Shown: piece by piece, positions 54,802 through 61,448 of the stretch
How the letters are laid out: each line of letters begins with the position of its first letter
Position numbering within the stretch: the stretch's first letter is position 1
NCBI GenBank assembly: GCA_937922785.1
Contig: CALAJQ010000023.1
Span: forward strand, 124,001-188,000
Length of the DNA: 64,000 nt
Origin: an uncultured Acidimicrobiales bacterium
Lineage (GTDB): Bacteria; Actinomycetota; Acidimicrobiia; Acidimicrobiales; SZUA-35
Direction of reading: 5' to 3'
The notes under the pieces: generated by a model
The model's input: the letters and a program-made list of their open reading frames with translations, nothing else
Database searches by the model: none
What the model was told of the DNA's origin: nothing
Program-made: the position numbers and the translations under genes

Positions 54802-56211
54802 ATGGAAGACGCAACCCTCGTGGGCGAACGAAGGACCTACCCCCGGGCTCCGGGCAAAATTGAACAACTCGGGATTCTGCCTTCAGTTGTTGAGGATCTC
54901 TTTGTAAGACGCCTGCTGCAAGAACGAATCTCCACTGTCAGCCATCTGTCCCAAGCGCTGGGCGTCCGGATGTCGATTGGTCAAGAGCTTGCCGAAAGCC
55001 TTCGAACTCGCCAGATGGTCGAGTACCACGGCATGGAAGGACGCGACTACCGAATCGGTTTAACCGAGGCAGGCACCCGATTTGCCAAAGAGCGTGCTCA
55101 ACAGTCCAGCTACGCCAGCTTCGCACCTGTGTCGCTTGAGGCATACACCGAAATGATCTGGGCTCAGAAGGCCGAGATGCATATAAACCGTGAGTCAATC
55201 CGGGAAGCGTTCGGAGACCTCGTGGTTGCCGATGAGCTACTGGACCAACTCGGCCCTGCCTTCATGAACGACGGTGCCATCTTCCTGTACGGCCCCCCAG
55301 GCACCGGCAAAACTTCGCTGGCGGAACGAATGATCCGTATCCACAAGGACAAAGTCTTGGTCCCACGTGCACTTGAGGTCGATGGCCAGATTATTCAGGT
55401 CTTCGATCCTTCGATTCACAACCCGGTCGAAGAACAACCAGAAGCTCTTGATCCCCGCTGGATGCTTTGTGACCGACCGATTGTTTTGGTTGGTGGCGAA
55501 ATGACCATGAGCATGTTGGAGCTTGACTACGACCCGAACTCTGGAACCTACACGGCCCCGATCCAGCTTCAGGCAAACAACGGCATCCTCGTTGTAGATG
55601 ACTTCGGACGCCAGCAGATGACGCCCGGTGAGCTACTTAACCGATGGATCGTTCCGCTATCTCGAAGCATTGACTTCCTAAAGCTGGTCAGCGGTTCAAA
55701 ATTCACTGTTCCTTTTGAGCTCAAGCTCGTGGCATCGACCAACCTCGATCCGCAGGAACTTGGCGATGATGCGTTCCTACGCCGTCTCAAGAACAAGGTC
55801 TTCATCGGGCCAATCTCAGACAATGCGTTCAACTGGATTCTGGTTCGAGCGGCCAAGGCTATGAAGATCGAAGTCACCGCAGATGCTGCTGAGCATCTTC
55901 GCCAAGTGGCAATTGACAACATCGACGAGCTACGACCCTACGTTGCCATTGACTTCCTCGAGATGATGAAGGGCATTGCTCTCTATGAGGGACGCCCCCG
56001 CGAACTCGATCGCTACATGATCGATCGAGTTGCATCGGTATATTTCTTCACCGACGAAGCCGAACCTCCTCCACTTCACGCTCAATCTGGTCCGGGCGGC
56101 GCCCAGCCAGTGCCAGCCAACGCCCCTATCTCATACCAGCAGAACATCCCGGGCGGTTATGTCGCTCCGGTCCCCACCCCGGGCGGAGTATCGGCCCGCG
56201 CAACGCACTAG
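54802..56211 (+). CDS. wHTH-AAA+ ATPase (paralog 2)
   Basis: 469 residues from ATG 54802; TTG 54796 is also in frame. It shares architecture and long stretches with the protein at 36893: LPSVVEDLFVRRLL, a winged-helix-like region to about residue 105, YASFAPVSLEAYTEM, Walker A GPPGTGKTSLAE (about 164), ILVVDDFGRQ (about 262), NRWIVPLSRSIDF and ASTNLDPQELG. Unlike paralog 1 it carries a Pro/Gly/Ala-rich tail of about 45 residues (GPGGAQPVPANAP ... PTPGGVSARATH) that may bind a partner. Function unknown. Its stop overlaps the convergent deaminase stop by 4 nt. Confidence 0.88.
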   Translation: MEDATLVGERRTYPRAPGKIEQLGILPSVVEDLFVRRLLQERISTVSHLSQALGVRMSIGQELAESLRTRQMVEYHGMEGRDYRIGLTEAGTRFAKERAQQSSYASFAPVSLEAYTEMIWAQKAEMHINRESIREAFGDLVVADELLDQLGPAFMNDGAIFLYGPPGTGKTSLAERMIRIHKDKVLVPRALEVDGQIIQVFDPSIHNPVEEQPEALDPRWMLCDRPIVLVGGEMTMSMLELDYDPNSGTYTAPIQLQANNGILVVDDFGRQQMTPGELLNRWIVPLSRSIDFLKLVSGSKFTVPFELKLVASTNLDPQELGDDAFLRRLKNKVFIGPISDNAFNWILVRAAKAMKIEVTADAAEHLRQVAIDNIDELRPYVAIDFLEMMKGIALYEGRPRELDRYMIDRVASVYFFTDEAEPPPLHAQSGPGGAQPVPANAPISYQQNIPGGYVAPVPTPGGVSARATH

Positions 56212-57590
56212 CTAGAGATTTGAAAGCGCATCGCATGAGTCTTGTGCGTGGCCAACATTTCATCGACCTTGGCCGATACCAGAGCGTGGTCTTGCACTAC
56301 TACCGAGCCTGCGACGATCGTGTCGCGGGCTGACATCGGCCCGCATCTGAGCCATCCTTCGATCGGGTCAACTACGACACCGGCCGATATGGGACCTTCG
56401 AAGTCCCAGATTGCAAGATCACCGACTGCACCCACTGAGAGTTCACCCAGCTCACCCTCTCGACCCAGGCATCCTGCTCCACCGCGGGTTGCAATCTCCA
56501 ATGCGGTACGTGCATCCATTGCTGCAGCGCCTGAACTCAACTTGCCCTGAAGCATCGACAGCCGCGCCTCTTGCCAGAGCGAGCCAGCATCGGCTGACGA
56601 CGAACCATCACAGCCCAGCCCGACAGGGCAACCGGCGGCCCGCAGATCTACTACGGGTGCGATTCCTGAAGACAAAATCATGTTTGAACTTGGGCAGTGG
56701 GCGACGCCAACACCGGCCGCCCCGAGACGTTTGACTTCGGTGGGGTTGGGCATCACAACGTGAGCGCCCCAAGTCCGGTCTGACATCCAGCCCACCGATT
56801 CATATAAGTCGACAGGACGCATCCCAAACGTGGCCAAAGCAAAATCGTCATCTTCGGCGTTTTCTGCCAAGTGCGTGTGTAGGCGCACGTCGAGGCGCTC
56901 TGCCAGTTCTGCCGTCTGACGCATCAGCTCGGGAGTGACTGAGAAAGGTGAGCAAGGGGCCAATGCGACCTGGATCATCGAACCTCGAGCACTGTTGTGC
57001 CATTTCGCGACGTGCCGTTCGGATTCGGCCAAAATGTCTTCGGGTGTACGCACCGCGTCGTCAGGAGGCAGACCGCCATCTTTCTCAGACAGACTCATAG
57101 ACCCATACGTGGGGTGGAACCTAACCCCCAAATCTATGGCAGCTTCAATCTCCGCGCCAAGCAGGTCACCCGCACGTACTGGATGTAGGTAGTGGTGATC
57201 GGAAGAGGTAGTGCACCCGCTAAGCGCTAGCTCGGCAAGACCAACCCAAGCCGCGGCGTTCACTGACTCTTCGTCGATGTGCTGGGTCCAGATAGGGTAA
57301 AGGCTCTGTAACCAGCCAAAAAGCGGCGCAGAGGTCATCGGCGGGTAGGCCCTCGTTAGGTTCTGGAACAGGTGGTGGTGAGTATTGATTAATCCGGGAG
57401 TGACCAAACAGCCTGCAGCAGAGATGGCCTTCTTAGCCTCGGGCAGGGGCTCGGTTGAAGAGCCAATCGCAGTGACAAACCCATCAGTAATCGCAACCCA
57501 ACCACCGGGAATCTCGCGACGGTCAGCGTCGACAGTGGCAACAAGCCACGCATCAAACACCAGCAGATCAGCCGAACCAGTTTCGGTCAT
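56208..57590 (-). CDS. 8-oxoguanine deaminase-like amidohydrolase
   Basis: 460 residues. Metal ligands appear in LINTHHHLFQN, LHTHLAENAED and GLGCDGSSSADAG; CTTSSDHHYL, LAPCSPFSV and VAHCPSSNM are further family landmarks. The text matches bacterial 8-oxoguanine deaminases of the guanine deaminase/SsnA group closely, which convert 8-oxoguanine to urate; other aminohydrolase substrates remain possible. Its ATG overlaps the thioesterase stop (ATGA), so the two are coupled. Confidence 0.85.
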   Translation of the reverse strand: MTETGSADLLVFDAWLVATVDADRREIPGGWVAITDGFVTAIGSSTEPLPEAKKAISAAGCLVTPGLINTHHHLFQNLTRAYPPMTSAPLFGWLQSLYPIWTQHIDEESVNAAAWVGLAELALSGCTTSSDHHYLHPVRAGDLLGAEIEAAIDLGVRFHPTYGSMSLSEKDGGLPPDDAVRTPEDILAESERHVAKWHNSARGSMIQVALAPCSPFSVTPELMRQTAELAERLDVRLHTHLAENAEDDDFALATFGMRPVDLYESVGWMSDRTWGAHVVMPNPTEVKRLGAAGVGVAHCPSSNMILSSGIAPVVDLRAAGCPVGLGCDGSSSADAGSLWQEARLSMLQGKLSSGAAAMDARTALEIATRGGAGCLGREGELGELSVGAVGDLAIWDFEGPISAGVVVDPIEGWLRCGPMSARDTIVAGSVVVQDHALVSAKVDEMLATHKTHAMRFQISS

Positions 57591-58426
57591 GAGTTAGTTG
57601 AAACTGCTAGCAGGCTCTGTGTGACTTCGCCGACGTGGCCAAATTCATCCGCTATGTGAGACACACACAGGCCAATACCATGACTAGCCACTCGGGTTGT
57701 GCTTGAAAGTCGTACCCAGTCTCCGGTTAGTGGGCGGGTGACTGCGAGGCTGAGATCGGCATTGATCATGCCAACATCAGCCCCAGCGCCATAGGCCGAA
57801 CTGATACCTGAGCCAAGGTCGGCAACCGTCAGCACACGACAAAGCGGTGAAGTCACTTCGCCCCGGACCAACGGAAAGCGCATCTTGGCCCACATCACTG
57901 CCGGACCAGCATCCCCGAAAGCACCTTCCACCACGCGAAGTTCTAGTGAGTCGCGATGGTAAGCCAGCTGCTCCGGATCAGCCTGCCAGTTTGGAGCCAC
58001 AATCGCAGCGGCTTCATCAACCAGCCTGTTCGATTCCGATGGCAACCAATCAGGCTGCAAACCTCGTTGCTCGCTAAGGGCCAAGGCAGTTGCGTCGGCA
58101 ACTCGTCCAGCGTCACTGCTTAACTCAGCTTGGACTCGAACCAATCTCCGACTTAGCCGGGTCACCGAAACTGTGGTTTCAAGCGGCGTCAGAGGGACGG
58201 GCTTGAGAAGGTTCACCGTGATGCGACCCACAGCAAAGCCTTCAGGTAGCGCAGCTTCCACGGCACGGCCCAACAAACCTGAAGGAGGGCCACCGTGTTG
58301 GGCATCGTCTTGCCAAGGACCTCGGGTGTACTCAGACGGGACCAGCAAGTCCGATTCCAGTTCATAAAGTGCAGGCACCATCTCAACATTGTGCCTGCGA
58401 ATCTCACCAAACGCTGACCCTGTCAT
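57587..58426 (-). CDS. Acyl-CoA thioesterase-like protein (double hotdog)
   Basis: 279 residues, or 264 if started at the internal ATG (MVPALYELES). Two hotdog halves are visible: the first with RGPWQDDAQHGGPPSGLLGRA (given as two parts, WQDDAQHGG and PPSGLLGRA) and RITVNLLKPVPL, the second with VRGEVTSPLCRVLTVADLGSG and DWVRLSSTT. This fits TesB-like acyl-CoA thioesterases of actinobacteria. It is coupled to the 8-oxoguanine deaminase although the two activities have no evident link. Confidence 0.82.
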   Translation of the reverse strand: MTGSAFGEIRRHNVEMVPALYELESDLLVPSEYTRGPWQDDAQHGGPPSGLLGRAVEAALPEGFAVGRITVNLLKPVPLTPLETTVSVTRLSRRLVRVQAELSSDAGRVADATALALSEQRGLQPDWLPSESNRLVDEAAAIVAPNWQADPEQLAYHRDSLELRVVEGAFGDAGPAVMWAKMRFPLVRGEVTSPLCRVLTVADLGSGISSAYGAGADVGMINADLSLAVTRPLTGDWVRLSSTTRVASHGIGLCVSHIADEFGHVGEVTQSLLAVSTNS

Positions 58427-58464
58427 AGGGCGCTGAGATAGTTATGGACATGACTACTCAAACC

Positions 58465-58836
58465 ATGAACAGCAAATCCACAGCGTTGTCCCTCTTGCTC
58501 CCCACAGACCAATTGCCTCATGCTGAAGCTGTGATCGACACCACCGCCAGCCACCGCCAAGCCAGCCCAGTCGCAGTCTTCACTGTCACACTCACCAACG
58601 ACCGCACCGAGACTGTGTCTGGAGCAACCGCCTATCAACCAGAGGGTCCGCTAACTACGTTCTTTGCTGCCAATTCGAGTCGGGGGGGGGTAATCGATTC
58701 TTGGGCTACTCGCGTCGCCTCGTTCCGAACTTCGGATTTGGTATCAGTTAGGCGGGAAGTGATCGCACCAAAGATTGGTGGTCAAGATCTAACCAACCCA
58801 GGGCTAGGGGCGGATCTCGTGGGTCAGGCCGCTTAG
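58465..58836 (+). CDS. Hypothetical protein with a G8 tract
   Basis: 123 residues from ATG 58465 (ATG 58444 is in frame). Not recognised; no membrane segment. The middle (AVFTVTLTNDRTETVSG, ATAYQPEGPLTTFF) looks like a real beta-rich protein, but the last 11 codons overlap the convergent DUF1697 gene, and the run of eight G at 58682-58689 could cause slippage or hide a sequence error. Not known whether it is expressed. Confidence 0.45.
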   Translation: MNSKSTALSLLLPTDQLPHAEAVIDTTASHRQASPVAVFTVTLTNDRTETVSGATAYQPEGPLTTFFAANSSRGGVIDSWATRVASFRTSDLVSVRREVIAPKIGGQDLTNPGLGADLVGQAA

Positions 58837-59340
58837 CTTTCTGACGGTATTGAGGTTTCTTGAGGTCATCGTGACTCCCAAGATCTTCTCCAGATAAGCC
58901 AACGTGAGCTTGGTCTTGTGGGCACCGTCGGGTACCGACAGAAACAATTCGCCGCCAACAACTGCTAGCTCTTCAGTTTTCGAGCGATTCATGTCGATTT
59001 TGGCGACAGCGGACTTGCTTGGGGTCTCAGAGCAGAAGTACACCAGGACTCGTTTCGGATCAGCGTCCACAAACGGGTTTGCCTCCAAAGCGCCGTCTAA
59101 CCGAGCGGTCGAACATATGACTACTGGAATCTCGATGCCGTGAAGCCGCCGTATGTCCTTAGCCAGGTCTGACGCCAAACCTGCCATCGGCTTGTTCGAA
59201 AACAGCAAATTGCCACTGTTTATGTAGGTGGAAACGTCTCTTAGACCCAGACTTTCTCCAATCGCTTTCAGCGAAGCCATTGGCAGCTTGTTGCGACCAC
59301 CCACGTTGATACCGCGCAACAGCGCGACCCAGCCAGACAT
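58804..59340 (-). CDS. DUF1697 family protein
   Basis: 178 residues with the family opening WVALLRGINVGGRNKLPMASL and STYINSGNLLFSN, followed by FVDADPKRVLVYF and a C-terminal TSRNLNTVRKL. The fold is ferredoxin-like and no activity has been assigned. It starts 2 nt after the hydratase stop, so it is cotranscribed with that gene. Confidence 0.9.
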   Translation of the reverse strand: MSGWVALLRGINVGGRNKLPMASLKAIGESLGLRDVSTYINSGNLLFSNKPMAGLASDLAKDIRRLHGIEIPVVICSTARLDGALEANPFVDADPKRVLVYFCSETPSKSAVAKIDMNRSKTEELAVVGGELFLSVPDGAHKTKLTLAYLEKILGVTMTSRNLNTVRKLSGLTHEIRP

Positions 59341-59342
59341 GG

Positions 59343-60134
59343 CTATGCCGAAAAACTGGTTGAAACCGTACCTAGGGCAGCCATGTCTGCGGTGAAAGAG
59401 TCGCCTGGCTCCACGGGAACCATCGGGCCGAGCGCTCCAGTCAAAACGACATCACCGGCTCGAATCGGCGTCTGTATTTGCGACAAAGTGTCGGCCAGCC
59501 AGATTGCGGCGTTTAACGGGTTCCCGAGGCAAGCCGCACCGCTGCCTTCGGACACAACCTCGCCGTTCTTTTTCAAAGTCATCGCCAGATTTGCCACATC
59601 AACCCCCGATAGCGGAACCGGTTTGGATCCAAGCACAAAAAGAGCTGACGATCCGTTGTCGGCGATGGTGTCTGTGATCCCGATGTCCCAGTTGGCGATG
59701 CGGCTATCAACGATCTCTAGCGCCGGCAGCGCGAACTCCGTGGCGTCAATGATGTCTAGGACCGTGTGGTAATCACGCACAAGGTCTTTCTTGAGAACCA
59801 GTGCAACCTCCGCCTCGCAACGGGGAGCAATCAGTGAATCTGACGAGATCTCTACGCCGTCAGGGAAGCACATGTCAGCAAACAGAGTCCCAAAGTCCGG
59901 TTGGTCAACGCCGATCTGGGCCTGCACCGCCTTTGAGGTCAAACCGATCTTGCGACCCACAATTCGCCGTCCAGCATCAACTGCGTGACCGACGTTAATT
60001 TCTTGAATCGAGTAGGCCGAGACTAGGTCCAGAGGTTCAAACGCTCCCCGGATCGGACCGCAGGCCTGGCCGCTTTGTTGGGCCTCCCTCAATGCGAGAG
60101 CGGCTGCTTCAATATCTACTCGTGACTCGAACAC
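59343..60134 (-). CDS. 2-keto-4-pentenoate hydratase family protein
   Basis: 263 residues of the MhpD/HpaH branch of the fumarylacetoacetase fold. GRKIGLTSKAVQAQIGVDQP, FADMCFPDG and the metal-binding CEAEVALVL with its two glutamates are present, as are ALEIVDSRI and GNPLNAAIWLADTL. The family hydrates 2-hydroxypentadienoate in aromatic meta-cleavage or decarboxylates oxalocrotonate. No ring-cleaving dioxygenase is nearby. It is 9 nt downstream of the nitronate monooxygenase. Confidence 0.88.
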   Translation of the reverse strand: MFESRVDIEAAALALREAQQSGQACGPIRGAFEPLDLVSAYSIQEINVGHAVDAGRRIVGRKIGLTSKAVQAQIGVDQPDFGTLFADMCFPDGVEISSDSLIAPRCEAEVALVLKKDLVRDYHTVLDIIDATEFALPALEIVDSRIANWDIGITDTIADNGSSALFVLGSKPVPLSGVDVANLAMTLKKNGEVVSEGSGAACLGNPLNAAIWLADTLSQIQTPIRAGDVVLTGALGPMVPVEPGDSFTADMAALGTVSTSFSA

Positions 60135-60143
60135 GCGCCCAGC

Positions 60144-61229
60144 CTAGGTTAACGAGGCCAAGGTGGCCAGGGTCTCAGCGACAAGGCCCTCCATGACCTC
60201 GGCGACCGTTGTTGTCTCGTTGAAGTACGCAATTGACTGTCCGGCGGGCGAGTGCATCAGCGGCTCAACCTCGTGGCGATCGATTTGACCAAGGAGGTCG
60301 CCAATTAAAATGTCTTGGTAGGGCATTCCGAGGGGTTTCGGCGCGTCCGGGTGTTCCCATTCATCAGTCCAATTCGAACGGATCTGGCGCAGAGTCTTGC
60401 CACTGTCGGCACGAGAGATAACCGTGTCGGCAGACTCCGCTGCCGCGAGCTTTGCCATGACCTCAGGGGCGGTGTGTTCTTCGGCACATTGGAGCCAAGC
60501 CGTTCCGATCCACACCCCTTGTGCACCCATCGCCATCGACGCTGCGATGTGCCGGCCAGTCGCCACACCGCCGGCCGCCAAAACCGGCAAATCTCCGGCG
60601 ATGTCAACTATTCGGGGTACCAACGAAAACGTGCCCACCGGGCCGGTATGGGCACCAGCGTCATAGCCCTGGGCCACTAGCATGTCCGCCCCAGCGGCAA
60701 TTGCGCGTTCAGCGTGCTTGGGCTGCCCGACCAAGCTGACCAGAGTCATACCTCGCTCCTTCGCGGGCTCGATTGCCCAGACCGGCGATCCAATCCCGAG
60801 AGCCAAGACCTGGACTCCAGAATCCATCACAACATCAACTTGTTGCCGAGCCATTTCTTCGCTTCGCACGAACCGGGATCGCTTGCCTGACAAGCCGTCA
60901 GCGGGAACGTTGTACTTGGTCCGGATTTGTTCAACGAATGCCTTATGACCGTCAGGAATCGCAGCCTCGATTTCGTCTCGATTGTCTCGGTCAGGCATCC
61001 CGGGTGGAATCACCAGATCAACACCGTAGGGAAGTCCGGCTGTATTCGTATGTAAGAAGGTTAGGCCCTCTTCAATCTCAGCTGGCGTGTTCCGTGTTGC
61101 TCCCCAGATGCCCACCCCGCCAGCACGAGTTATGGCCACGGTGGTGTCGAGCGAATGACTGAATCCAAAGATTGGGTACTCAGACCCAACGCGACCAGAC
61201 AATGAATTGGAAAGGCTCTTCATTGCCAA
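60144..61229 (-). CDS. Nitronate monooxygenase family protein (second copy)
   Basis: 361 residues, longer than the copy at 4457 and diverged from it. FGFSHSLDTTVAITRAGGVGIWGA is the barrel start, AQGYDAGAHTGPVG holds the probable catalytic histidine, and VLAAGGVATGRHIAASMAMGAQGVWIGTAWL (in parts AAGGVATGRH, GAQGVWIGTAW) is the FMN phosphate site. A C-terminal extension distinguishes it from the first copy. Actinobacterial relatives often lie in lipid or steroid catabolism sets. First gene of a run with the hydratase and DUF1697. Confidence 0.85.
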   Translation of the reverse strand: MAMKSLSNSLSGRVGSEYPIFGFSHSLDTTVAITRAGGVGIWGATRNTPAEIEEGLTFLHTNTAGLPYGVDLVIPPGMPDRDNRDEIEAAIPDGHKAFVEQIRTKYNVPADGLSGKRSRFVRSEEMARQQVDVVMDSGVQVLALGIGSPVWAIEPAKERGMTLVSLVGQPKHAERAIAAGADMLVAQGYDAGAHTGPVGTFSLVPRIVDIAGDLPVLAAGGVATGRHIAASMAMGAQGVWIGTAWLQCAEEHTAPEVMAKLAAAESADTVISRADSGKTLRQIRSNWTDEWEHPDAPKPLGMPYQDILIGDLLGQIDRHEVEPLMHSPAGQSIAYFNETTTVAEVMEGLVAETLATLASLT

Positions 61230-61377
61230 AGACTAGTTCTACAGCGGCTTTACGTCGGATTCGAGCCCTATCGCCAAACTAGGTGCAAAGAAAACTTTTG
61301 GATGTTGCATGTTGATGACAGTAGGGTCCTTGTTTATGACAGTCTCTTGATGTTCTTGCTTGAACTATCAAGGAATT

Positions 61378-61391
61378 CGGGGATTTCCCCG
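61378..61391. promoter_or_regulatory. Palindrome CGGGGA-TT-TCCCCG
   Basis: A perfect 6-bp dyad with a 2-nt centre in the 219-nt divergent region between the nitronate monooxygenase and the FN3 protein, 57 nt before the latter's ATG. Its short centre favours an operator over a hairpin. ATGACAGT occurs twice upstream, at about 61314 and 61336. Confidence 0.4.
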
Positions 61392-61448
61392 AGGTACTAA
61401 GCGAATCAACTTAGATCACCTGATCCAAGTGGCTGCAAAGGAGTAAGC

